From: Lethocerus indicus
Lineage: Eukaryota > Arthropoda > Insecta > Hemiptera > Belostomatidae
Length of the DNA stretch: 64,000 nt
Direction: 5' to 3'
Assembly (NCBI GenBank): GCA_019843655.1
Contig: JACDQD010000003.1
Location: 11,782,925 to 11,846,924, forward strand
Below are positions 23,341 to 36,200 of the stretch, one piece after another. Each line of letters starts with the position of its first letter. Position 1 is the first letter of the stretch. Position numbers and translations under genes: made by a program. The notes beneath the pieces are model-generated. The model searched no databases. It was given only the letters and a program-made list of their open reading frames with translations, and had not been told where the DNA came from.

Positions 23341-26168
23341 TGCATAAATGCCGGATTACGTTCGAACAAGAATCAGGTATCGCTTAAATTAATTAAGCTT
23401 ATAGGCATTTACGGGACTAAAATATGAGTCGATTGTTACACCGGACACGCTTGAAAGTCCTGGGCCTGCCCTATTCAATTCCAGCCTTACACATTCATAA
23501 CTGCGCTCAAAATCAATTGTCATATATATGTAATATCTTTACGCTGAAATGTTTCAAACTATTTTCTCCTTTCCTGTATATTATACGCTACCCGAATTAA
23601 ATTGGAAATAAGCCAACTTATTTTAATCCTACACGTATGTTCTATAGACCAAATAAGAAACTCAACACGACGATCATCGGGTAACAGATATATGTAGGAA
23701 ATATTTCACCCGAATAACACAAATTAAGGCTTTTGTACTATCGAATCGAATGATATCCATTAAATAAGTATTGCGTCGAAACTCACTTTGCCAGAGATTC
23801 ATAATTCCTTAACATCATCCAAGCCTTCGGTATTTCTTAGAGAATAGAATTTGGCCATGGCCAGTGGCCGAATTCAACCTATCTGTTAACCAATTTGCCC
23901 AAGAAAATGAATTCAACCTTTCACCATTGCCATTGTTCAGAGCAATTGATTTCCGCATTACGTCTCGTGTGCCCAACTATTCCGCCGAATAATAATTTCA
24001 AATAACGATTTCTTTTCAATGGTTCGCACATCGTCAGTGAGTCGGAGATCTGTCTGAAATAAATATCTGTTATAATTTTAAGCCCTCGTTGCACACAGGA
24101 AATATTAAACTAATTATATACTGAACATTGTATATTATAACTAAAACTGCACTTACTACTTTTGGTACTTATTTATTTCCTTACTAAAGCTTCGAAAAGT
24201 ATTAGCCGGATATTTATTCCCGCTTCGGCGCGCCCCGAATACCGGACTCCAAATTTTAAAATCGTCGGTATGCTACCGACTAACTTCATACTCGCCATTT
24301 CGGGCACCGCCCCACTGCCCAGAAACGAATCGGGCGACCGCCGGACCGCATTGTCCGTTAACTGGGCCGACCGAAAAGGAAATCTCCCCGGCCGTATTTC
24401 AGGGCCCCAATGTCCAAGCTCACGTCGGATGCACTTCCAGTAGAGGCGATGCCCGCATAAAGTTGGCTTCGGACCTCCGAACCCGACGGAGAGGTCGCAG
24501 GGACTTGAACGGCCGAGAATTCCACTGTATATTCAGGTCCTGTTCCTACCATAAATATGACTTCAACACATCGGTAAATCGCCGACGCGACGCCGCCGAT
24601 TCTCTCTTTTCAAATGATATCCAGAATTACTTCGGTGTCTGAAATTCGATGTACCTCCCTTCAATTCAACGATAAATCCACGAGAATCCTCGATACATTC
24701 GCTGATTTATGATGTATCGTTTATTGTAGGCTCCTAAAATCAAGTATACGTGATAATACGTTATACATTCCCGCGATTATAAATGTTCATGATCGCAATA
24801 AACTGTTACAATGTGATGCTGGCTTTCATCAGATTGTTTTATATTTTCTTATTGAAATCTTGTCCTTCAGTATTATCAGCGTAACTGGTCATACCGAATC
24901 CCCGGGCTTTTCGACCGACATTGGCATTCGGACTCGAGTTTAATCTACTGCTCTCGGTACGAACGTAACAACTTCTGAAGACAGAGCTCGCCTCGGGGGT
25001 TATAACCGTCCCGATTATAATTGCTAAACGCGAATTCCTTTCAGCGCGCTCCCGCATGTGTTCAATGCTCGCATTTAAGGAGATGCACTGCCCAGGATAA
25101 GTATGATTGATGATTTGGGCAGCGAGCGCTCGAAAAAAAAATATAAATAACGGTACGCGGATGAATATACAATAAGCCCACGGATCAGTTGTAATTCGTT
25201 TAAGACACATCTGAACGCGAGATGAATGCCCGGTAATAATCCCTGTATTCTTTGCGGGTTTGAATAATAGGGGCACGCGTATCCCGCCTTAAATCCTGAC
25301 CAAAAGAAATAATGAGGTAGAATCGAGGCAATAATCCGACGGGACAGAACAAGGTAAAGAAATATCTGTGCCGTTTAAAGGTTCTTTTTAAGAATTAACC
25401 GGACCTTGGGAAGTAACATCGGCTGCCTTATAACGACGTGTAGGCAAATGTAACGACGCGAATCATTAATTCCGCGGGGAGTGGAGGCAGGCACCGAATG
25501 AATCAGTTTTTTAAAGGAATAATTGATATTCGAGGTTGCCAATTTTCGTGTAATCGAGCATAAAAATTACTCTTCGTTTGATTATCAATCATTATGCATA
25601 TTGCGGGAAACCCACTTCGCCCTTTTGCGGCAATAACCACTTGTCGTAAACGTTAATTGCTATTTTTACGGTCCGAATAAATTAATTAGGTAATTTTGGT
25701 ATGCGTAAATTGAGTCTCGTCCACCGTAACGCGGTGAGGGGTGGAATATTCGATGTCCCGAAGCTCGGATTTAATTCATGATTAATTCAGATTTAACTCC
25801 GCTTGTTCTTAAGGAATCGTATAGATTAATTTTGAATGACTTAAAAGGCGAAACCCTCTATCGGCCAATCTCTGAAACACAAGTTCCGAGAGTGAACGTT
25901 GCGAAAATTTTTTGGAGCGTTTCCAGAGCATTTGACATTTCCACGATCATAATTATTATCTATAGCGAATTAACCGCTATACATATTCGGAAAACGACCC
26001 GTTCCCGGTATCCAGACCAAAAGAAGGAGTTCATCGAAGCATACGTTCCTGTTATACCAAATTCAGTGTAGTCAGGACTAAAATTTAGATTCGAACACTA
26101 ATTAAATGGTCGTTTATACATTCCGTATTGCCATAAACTTACTGATAACTTTTTGACGTCATTAACAG
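23341..26168. other. Non-coding block with a GC-rich island
   Basis: AT-rich with a CpG-rich patch at about 24200-24620. Frames up to 145 codons (24839-25276 minus) show no domain. Confidence 0.45.
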
Positions 26169-26202
26169 AAATATTTTCCTACGCTTTCATAGGAAAATAT
26201 TT
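26169..26202. repeat. Perfect 13 bp hairpin
   Basis: AAATATTTTCCTA and TAGGAAAATATTT are perfect reverse complements around an 8-base loop, CGCTTTCA. The sequence is AT-rich and in non-coding context, so it is probably a chance or replication-slippage palindrome. Confidence 0.9.
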
Positions 26203-27394
26203 TAAAGGTTAAAATTAATTTTGGCCGAAAAATAGTTTAATACTTTATTAAATTACGTTCGATTCGCTATTATATTTATATAGAGGTGAAGTGTTCAACA
26301 AAATTCTTAACATTCGAAAATTAGGCCGATAACAGCCCGTTAGTGTGACGACCGAACTGGAACTATTCGTACGAAGAATCTGTACCGGATCGAGTGCCAG
26401 GAGAGCTGCGTTTTCGTGCAAACTTCTCGAGAATTCGTGCGCGACCGCTGCGATCCTGAAACGACCTTTCGCCGAAATCGGACTTTGGAGCGCTCCCGAA
26501 AACCCGGGTTTAATTAGCGGACGCGGCCGGTGCTCCATGTTTATTGTCGGGACGCAAGCACGGCCTCCTCCGGCGATCCCCTTTGATCAGCCGACTCGCA
26601 TTGCCGCCCGACAACCTTCATAAACCAGTCTTTTGAAATCTATAGCGTGTTACTCTCTTGTAATTAAACCCCCACCCCCGCCAAATAACTCCCGCAACCG
26701 GCGACCCCCTCGGCTTGCGTGGCTATCAATTGTTGCACCCGCCCAGTTATTTACCGGAGCGAACTCCCCGTCGTGTGTGGCGAGGTGTCACCCGCGGAGA
26801 GATATTAACGGGCGAATATAAAGGAAGTTTTGGATACAGATTTAAAATATTCCTTTCAAACCCATTACTATCGACGAATGATGAGTACCAAATCGCTATT
26901 AGTCCCCATTCTTAAAGATATTAAGTACGGTATTCTATCTCGATTACCAAGGTACTTTGGAAGACCGGTTCTGTCCCCTCGCCGTTGCCTGTAACATTCC
27001 TATAGTTTCTTACAAATATCTACTGCCGGCGGAGTATCGCGTAAGAACTGGTAATAACTAATAAGTGTGGTATCAATAACAAGCCGAAACCAGTCTAATT
27101 AAGGCCGCATGTCCAGATGAAAGCAGTTAGAGGGAGAAGAGAAGTAAGGAGACTTCTCGTTTATTTTAGTATACATATATATTTAATTTATTTTCAGTTA
27201 TATACAGTTCTTATTATATTGCCGGTCCTGATATTGGCCGGTTGAGGCCTTTCATGTTGGGGCCATTAGTCAAAACTGGGCAGCGGGAGAGCGTGGGCTG
27301 AACACAGTCTACATCTTCTGGTCAGTCAGGACTTCCACTTTATTTATAGTTGAAGAGCAGAACCAAATCAAGGAGGAGGAATTTACGCTGCCGA

Positions 27395-27396
<2 letters not shown>
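26203..27396. other. Non-coding block
   Basis: A CpG-rich segment at about 26350-26830 carries overlapping frames on both strands (62-96 codons) without domains. It includes a short hammerhead-like relic at 27079-27100. Confidence 0.45.
27079..27100 (+). repeat. Short relic of the hammerhead-like segment (3' box)
   Basis: CAAGCCGAAACCAGTCTAAT resembles the GCCGAAACCGGTCTAG of the copies near 9.6 and 60.2 kb. No CTGANGA box lies upstream. The match is short, and coincidence is possible. Confidence 0.25.

Positions 27397-27427
<31 letters not shown>
27397..27427 (+). repeat. (AT)n microsatellite
   Basis: About 15 uninterrupted AT units, followed by ACATACATAAATAAAT. Confidence 0.95.
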
Positions 27428-27431
<4 letters not shown>

Positions 27432-30400
27432 CATAAATAAATTTCATGGCACGCGTGTCCCAGGAAATTAATACCATTAATTACCCCAAGCTGTTCCTCA
27501 TTCCGGGGTGTCAAGCTCAAGCGAATGGATATGAAACGCTTCATGATTTCTCTGAAAACTTTAACTATGCAAAAAATATATACGGTGCCAGGTATTGTTT
27601 CCCATGTTATCGTACGAGGAATACGACACTGTGGACTTAGTTTTTACACATAATTGTTATAGTGGCTATTACTGCGTATTGTAGTCATATTATTACGTAA
27701 CGTAAAAAGAAATCGTAAAAAAATTCCTTACTCGTCTTAATGGGTGAATGTGAATGTTAAGATATCAGAATTCTAACTACTTTATAAATGTATGACTTAC
27801 AAGTCATAATCTTCTACCGGTTAAACCCACCAAGTGGATCATTAAAATGACAAAGTGGTCGGGTCTTGATGTCTAGAAATAAGAACAGTTCAATATAGCA
27901 TGGCTATCTTTGGACATAAGCATTTCAACGGTAAAATAGCCTCTAAGGCCGATTGCTTAATGGCAGATAATAACTGACTGAGTTTGGGAAGAAACAATTT
28001 GTCACCAGAAATTGGTAGGCCACAGGATTCCGATAGCTGTATTGCGCTCCTGTTGGCGGTATTAAAACGATAAATCTTCTAAAATAATATTTAATGTTAA
28101 ATAAACGAAGAATTACATGGCACAAGTTCCCACCAGGTGGTCACATGATTACAAAGGAAACCGGAAAAGAACGTTTTCTTGTATTTCAATTAAATATTTC
28201 CCGGATTTATATCAGACGGCCTTTTTGGCCATTATGTTGACGGGTCATTGAGTTGGAATTTTAAAAAATGCAAATCTCTGAAAAATTACTCTCGGTTTTT
28301 ATTGACTGTGTTCAATAATACCATTCATTTAAAAAAAACGACATTTTCGTACATCGCCACTGGGTTCTGATCACCGTTTGAAGATAAGAACACTCTAGAA
28401 TAATAAACTTGTCCTCCCTTGGGCCACACTTCGACAGGGCCGAAAATACGCTTTGAAGAACAGATGACAGGTTTATAAACTATTTGAAATACGCCCGTTG
28501 GCTTATGTAATTTTCTCGAGACGAGCCGATAAAAAAATTACCGACAGAGCCCGGGCGACAATCCTTGGGGAATGCATAACCTTTAGAAACTACTTCTTAT
28601 GTTCGGTTTCGTCTTCTGGCCGATGCCTCCTGTCCTTTCTTTGTATCCCATCGGGGAGAAGTCGTGGCAACAATCCGATGTGATTAATTGAACCGGCCGA
28701 TTGTCTCGGAAGAAAATAAAAATAACATTGGGGGACCCTTGCGCCGAACACGCTGCATTCTCGCTGAAATTCCAGGCTCAGCCAGTCATACATCATCTGC
28801 AAATGGCGTCCCCATACAATTTTGTATATTATTCCCAATCACAATGTCAGGAATAATTTATTTATCCTACCTCATCCCACCAATATTGTGGGTATTATAT
28901 TATATTAGAGTCATTGAGGAGTCTGGTTTGAAGTGAGCTTTAATTTTGTATAGGGAGATGATAAAACAACTTTTTATGTATTATAAATTGGAATAGGACA
29001 TTACTTAGGATTTTAAGATTACAGGTGATTACTTGGGATATCACCAATTTAACAGATCGAGGGTTGGATATTCTTTTCGTTGGAAACCTGGAATTTCGTT
29101 CTCCATGTTTGTTTCCTAATAAAGTGAACGCATCTTCTACTTAAGTTAAAGAGAAAACATTCTGCCTAATTATCGTTGCTTTATTGGAAAGTGGCCTATT
29201 CTTAGATGAGGAATATTTAAAATAATAAATTAATAACCGGGGTAACGAAGTTGTGATTGAATTTCCTACCTTCTAAAATGTGTAATACTAAGATGATCAT
29301 TTCAAACTTTCGCTAGGAATAATTAAATGTATCTGTGACAAGCTATAATGTTAAGAAGAGACAGTTGTGACCCGAACTCGTCACGAGAGAGAAAAGAGCC
29401 ACCAGGAAGTGGGGTCGGCCGGTTGGTCTCCATAAAACTATTTAAAAAAGGTATAAAACTAATTGGTCGGGAAACGTGAAACATGTCAGCCGCAACGATC
29501 CGCGGAAAAACAAATACGTCCGTTACGGTTGTAATATACCCCTTTCCATAAATTGACGTATTTAAATTAACTCGTGTTAAAGACGGCCCCAATCGACTCC
29601 AGTGTTCGAATATGGATAACTCATTCATTTTAATGACGTTTACAATTCTTTGTACGGGTATTTGCTGTGGCAGAGTGGTGGAGGTTGGCCAAGATGTCGC
29701 TGCGTCCCGACGGGCGATCTCATGCCCGGGAGGCGCATTAATTACGGCCATCTGTTGCCCGCCCTCATTGGGCGTTGTCCCTTACACACCGGTTAACTGA
29801 AACTAATTGTTCACAGCCTCCATCTCGCGGCGGTCAAAGATTATGAATCTTGAATTTCAAGCAGTCAATATGCCGACAACAAACATGCCCGGATTTGTTA
29901 TTTACAAGAATTAACATGTTTGTTTCGAAGCGTTTTCCGCGTTTACTGAATGGAATAAATACAAATAATGACGCACACGTTTGCAATTTCTTAATGATTA
30001 GTTTATTGCTCGTTGTTGAATTAACACCGCCTGTAATAATTCAGTGCCCAGTTACGAATGTTGTGTTGAATCGCCATTTAGGAATCCGGGCATTTTTCAA
30101 AAGAATTGAAAAGTGAGGATCCGGCCGATGGTTCTCACGTCCCAGTCGCACAATTGAAGACTAGATCGAGCTCTGATTATATACATTGTGTTTCTGGGCA
30201 GTACGGGGGATCCCTTAACTAGATTCATAGCCGGTTATCGTTGTGCGAGACCTGGCGTCTGTTGGCCATTATGAGCCGCCGCTAATTAGTCGCATAATGC
30301 GGGAAGATAAGGCGCTGAGCGCGAGATCGGAAAAGAAGAGAAATAACAATGCGCGGAAGCCGAGTTGCTCAAAACGGGCGTGCGGCCTGACCCAGCTTTT

Positions 30401-33126
30401 ATTTGCATAGAAGTCGAGTACGGTGGGAGAACCTCCTGCAACGGACGGATCTGCAAAATATCCCAATCTCCCGTCACCACTTTTTCACCGCTCGCGTGTT
30501 TTACGAGCCAGACCGATTTACTAATACCAATATAATGTCAATCAACAAAGTGCACGAGAGAAAACCACGAGGAAAACGCAGAATCTAACGAAAATGCGAT
30601 CGTGTTAAATTTCTTAAGTAAAAATAATTTCTGTGAAGGGATACGTTGAGGATAAATGAAGTATTCGAGTCATGCATGCGTGCACTTCTTTTAAGAAAGT
30701 TTCAAAACCGGGTTCTCGTAATCGTATCTTGAATCGGGCATTATTTGAGTAAGGAAAGAGTTAATTCTGGATTCTTCGACATTGCAGGTAACGCCGGTTT
30801 TCCGCAGTGACGAAACAATTGGCAGGCCGCCCTGGTAAAACCACCTGTTCGGACATTTCGGATTGGGTAATATTGATGGTATCATAAATTAGCGCATATA
30901 TTACTTATATTTTTACAACAAAAAAACTAGATTGTCGCTTTCACGAGGGGAAACGAATAAGGAGTGGCCGGTTGCGGACGCCCAGGATGGGAAAAGGCAT
31001 AAAATTTGGAATAGGAATGTAGAGTAATAATTACTTTTATGGGTGCGATCTGAAAACTTGCCGACATTCTTGAAAGGCAGTTATGCATATTTCGATGTGG
31101 GTAAGACTTTTTTTTATACTCGGACTTCTCTCCTGCGGAACTTTTATTCGAAATTTAACTACAAACCGGTACGGACCAGAATTTCGGAAACTGTTGAAAT
31201 GGGTGATAAAATATAATTAGTTTGTCCCGAGGTCAGGACTTAATCGCAGAATAACGGGAAAAACCACAGCGAATGGGAAAAACCCAATTTAATTTTAAAT
31301 CTTCATAAAGTCTCTAAATTATAATATAATTTTAAAGTCGGCTAGCTGCTTATAGAGCAGCTATCTGTGAACATGCTGTGAATTTGTTGAGATAAAGCTT
31401 TAAGTATAATAAATTTAATCCTTCCAAAAATTAAATAACTCAATCCTAAATCCGCACCCGCTTTGAGTAACGTTATTTGCGTAGCGGTCTTGTGAGCGGA
31501 GCCATTAAGTCTTGGCACGGATGGGCCTTCTTAAATTCTTTATTAAAGTAATTTCAGCAAATTGTTCATTTTTTTTATGGCCAGATTATAAATTAGATTC
31601 ATAATAACGGACGAAATCGGAGCGACCGTAAGACGGAATAATTATTAGGTGGGTTAATCCCTGCATTAAGTATTCATATCCCTCGAGCCAGAGTAGTTGT
31701 ATAACGCCGCGTTGAACAAGTTTATTAGATCTCATATCCACAATAAATGTCACAACTTGTGCTCGGACAACTTGCAGACTTTTTTCGTCCTTTATTTTTC
31801 CTCTTTTTTTGTAAATATGCACAGCACAATAGTTTATAGGGAATAAATTAGAGATTGGCAGAACGTGCGACGTGCGTGCACGTTTCCTTTCGAATCCCAA
31901 TAATGGCCATGACATTATCCGGTAGTTGGAGCGACGAGGAAGTAGTGCCGAGCGGAGACCGTGTTATGGGATAATCTTTTTGTAATTATTTTACAATAAT
32001 AATCAATTTATATGGGCGCGGTCCAACGCGGGCTAAATCGACTCACATCAGCCTTAATTGCTGGACAATTTGTTTCGTCCAATCGAAGTCCCAATTGTAT
32101 TGACGGGACGAAGTTACAATCTAGGCGTAGGGTAATGGAAACTATTTACATAGCTCGACAGGAAATTCGATTACAAAATTAAATTTCGGTGTGGTACACT
32201 GTAGAAAAGAAATATCATGCAAATCGCGCAATCACAGAGCGGATTGGGTAAAGAACTAAGTAAATTATAATCATTTGGTTTAAAATAAAATACTCGATCG
32301 AAATACTATGTCGTAATTTTCTTTCCCAACCAGTATTTAGACTTCTCGTAATCCTCAGGTATTGTTGTCGACCAGACAAAACGGGATATCCCACCAATAA
32401 CCAACATGCGTAGGTTCCTCATTAATTTAGAGATGTAATGCTACTGAACATGGTGAGAAGCCTAAACGCGTCAAGCACGGGGCCAAATTAGCGTGTGGGA
32501 ACTAAATACCGAAGGAACACTGAAATATGAGTTACGCAACATAAAACAAATGACAATTAGATACATATAAAATATCCCGGTTTTATTATGAACCAGCAAT
32601 ATTTTTGAGTTTTATTTATGCCACTAACGCGGTAATAAATCATTGGCGGCCGAAATACATTTCAACCGTCATCATGTGCCGGGCCCCGATTGTCTCAAGC
32701 CCGTGTACAGAAGCTCGGGGCCGTTTTAAATTCAATTTATGCGGTAATTCGTCTGGCGGTGGCGGGCACAGAAGGGGAATTAATTGGTGGAACTTGGGCT
32801 GAATAAGAAGCTGAACGTGGGCGCATTTGCCGAACGTATCCCATTGATTAATAACCGGGCTCCGGAGTATCTTAAGTCGCTTAAAATAATTGGCAGCCCA
32901 ACGAACGGTAGCCCGTAGGAGTGGTACCCGACTTTCCAAAGAGACTTCAACGCTGCGTAGAAGCGTAGGCGTCAAAAGTTGTTTGGGGAGACCGGGAAAT
33001 ATTAAAAAATAAATAAATAAAAATGTTAATTATTCGTTGACACCTGACTCGAGATTAATTAAGAAATATTTTCACCCGAAAGATATCAATAGACCGATTT
33101 TTTTTGCTTCTCCACTATATAATAAG
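27428..33126. other. Non-coding block
   Basis: Mixed AT-rich sequence. A perfect 8 bp palindrome with a 2-base centre (TATGACTTACAAGTCATA) lies at 27791-27808. The longest frames are 142 codons (29323-29751 minus) and 109 codons (31586-31915 minus), neither with a recognisable domain. Nothing else was named. Confidence 0.45.
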
Positions 33127-33246
33127 GATGCGTTTTGAAACGCAACCCAGAGGTTCTAGATTATCTTTCATCCGAAGATGACGATGATGGTGAACTGATT
33201 GTACGATTAAAAAATATCTGTACACCCAAAATGAATCTCTGGTTGG
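33127..33246 (+). CDS. Possible small exon with an acidic stretch
   Basis: A frame runs from just after a candidate acceptor (pyrimidine tract from 33097, AAG at 33124-33126) through VLKRNPEVLDYLSSEDDDDG, then ELIVRLKNICTPKMNLWL, and meets a consensus donor GTAAGT at 33247. Without splicing it would end at TAA 33249. The acidic SSEDDDDG patch resembles N-termini of piggyBac-type transposases and many nuclear proteins, but is too short to assign. No partner exon was identified. Low confidence; it may be chance. Confidence 0.15.
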
Positions 33247-33251
33247 CGTAA

Positions 33252-36200
33252 GTTTAACCGATAAAGAATTTAAATCTACTTACTAGGTATATTGTGTAAG
33301 TTGGATAATAAACGGAATATGTAAGTATATCTCCTACCGGTTCAGTATGCGCACTGAGGCCTTATTCAAATGTTTATGCGCCTTTATTCAGTATTAGAAT
33401 AAGATCCCTAATAAGATACTAAAGGTTAAACCGTTCCTCGCATTTGATGAGATCAGCGTAAAAATTGTCTAAGCCCGTGCGAATGTCCAAGTTCACAGGT
33501 TTATCCTAGCAGACCCGGTGTACTATAAAAGAGCTGGGGAGAGAAAAAACCGGCTAAACGTCGGACAAAATAAACAGTAAATATCAAGGGCCGTTACGTG
33601 AGAAAGTGTCATTTGGCGTGAATCATATTAAAGGAGTGTTTGCGGTGAGAATACTCGGGTTTTTATTGCGATGAACTGATCCCAACGGCGGATAAACGGT
33701 ACTTTATCTCTGTTTGCATTGGATTTACTGCCGTTTTATAGTTTCAAATCCCCGTAACGTTTTTTGAAGTATTTGTAAGGACTATTTACAGTCTAGTATT
33801 TATGGAATATTTGGTTACTTCAGATATTTTACTTTATTCTCGACACATCATACACCCCTTCTCATGTGGAAATTCATCTCAATTCAATGATAACTAACAA
33901 CACAATGCATTAGTAAGAACAAAATGAACAATTGATATATACGATTGATAACTACATTCATAACGATTAAATTTAGACAATGTAGAGGCAACGATTTAAT
34001 TGTGAAATTGAAAAAAGTTCAAATATCCTGAATATTCTAGTAAACTTTTATGCATGACCTAGCTAAAGATAAATAGTTTTTATATTGGACCGAGGTTTAT
34101 TTAAGTCTGGCATTTTCAAACTCCACTGCCTTGCAGCATCCTCGTTTCTGGCCTGAAAGTTATTTTTGACGGGGGCCTGAAAGATAAAATGTTTGAAAAG
34201 GAAAAAAGAAGAATCCGAACAAACCTGCGCGCGTCCAAATTAAAGGCTTCGGCCGGCGACAGTTTAACCTTTCGGCGAAGCGGCACCGTACGGGCGGGAG
34301 GGCGGATGTATCCTCGGCGCGAATGGATTCTAGTCTCGAGTCAAATTGAAAATAAATGTCACGCGAGAAGATCAATTACGGGGATGGAATGCGGTTGAAT
34401 CGGCGACGAAATACCTATGGCCGCGACTGATCGCTCTCCGGTACCCTCATAACAATAATTTATAGAATGGCTCAGTAATGTTTCTCCCGGTATTTATGTT
34501 TCCCCGACATTTACATGACGTTTACAGTGGGGCAGTGAAAAGAACACGATACGACCGCACATCTTTCTCAAACAATTAATCCAGTATTGTTCGCAAAATT
34601 GTCTATAGATATGAAAAATAGATATTTAGTGAGCCATTCTCTCTATTATTTATGAGCCCTTCCCGTCAATCGATGGTCTCAACCTTCCTATATACAATTT
34701 TCATTAGACCGGAATTCATACCACAAGTCTTTAACACATTGTTTTAAATACCATCCCGGACGTCCCAAACTAGAATCTACAAATTATATATGAGAGAATG
34801 CAGAGGGAAGAAGAATGAATGATTCCTTTTAATGTTCATAAGATGAGGAGGAAAATTAAAACGAATTTGCCGGACTGGGTTTGACCCTAGATCTATTCGT
34901 CTTAGGAAGTTTCCGAAAATGCATGACAACCATCACAGGAGCTACTGAATCAATAAATAATAATAGATGAATTAATCGGGTCGAACTGTATGCGAAAAGT
35001 CGAAGGTTATAGATTCCGAAATGTGCATTATATCGGATTCCAAAATATAAAATTATTAGCGGACGCTCGTGACAAAGAGTAGTGGGGCTTCTCCCCTCAT
35101 AATTGAAAATCTGCCGGTCTCTCGCCCGGCGGTCCTAAACAACGAAATTAGAGACAGAAACGCGGGCCGTAGATATTTATGTGCAATATCTTACCAACCC
35201 CTTACCGGGCCAGCAGAGGCCGAGAGGAGGTTCAATAACGGGGTGGGCAATTTGGGGCGGGCCCCGGCTGGGTAACGACCTCGTCGTGACAGGTTACCAC
35301 TGGAAATATTTGCCGATGGTAGGAGGGCCCTTCGTGACCGGACGAGGCGCGTGATCGAGTCGTGACTTTTTTCGGGGGCGCCTCCGCCTTAGATAACGAG
35401 CCGGCACGGGCCTCCTTTTATCACGATACTCCCCACCGGCTCTTCCCTCCCCACCGGATGTGTTGGCCAATTTTCGTTTGGTCGCTTGCCTCGAATTCGA
35501 GAACTTTAACGGCCGCCTCGTCGTCTCGCCTTAAGCCGCCACACAGTCGACAATTAGGCTATAATCGTGATTATGGTCGAATATTCAGATTTTAACGAAA
35601 TGACTCGTGTTACACAATCCCTCATACGAACAAGCGAACGTTGAAACATTCCAATACAAAGCGTCATATAATTGATAACTAAATCTCATCAATCCTACAG
35701 TATTATTTTCGGCACTGTTTAAACCCAAAAATCTGGTTTCTAACAAAATGCATTAAAATAGCGGAACAAATTTAAAAACGTTTTTCAGTATAATTATGAA
35801 ATAATGCATCTCATATTAGTATAGTTATGAATCATAATAGTGATGTAATTATAATAACTCTAAATTTGAATTTATAATATATCCGATTATACCACTGGAT
35901 TATGTTCCTATATCATCCTAGGAATATATACATTAATTAAATAGGTAATTGCTAGGACCTAGAGAATGCGCTCACACCCTATTCAGCGAAGGAATCTTTT
36001 AATTGTCGTTTAATATTTAACATAGAACATAAAATTATGTACAAAAATTGCCCCCTCAACACACTATGTGCCACCAGTGGGGCACCATTCGAATATGTTT
36101 TACAGATAACTTATTGTCAGATTAGCTAACCGTTTGATCTTCATGGCTGCTTTAAATATGATAATCTTCTTTTCTCGATTCTGGTAGATTTACAGAATCT

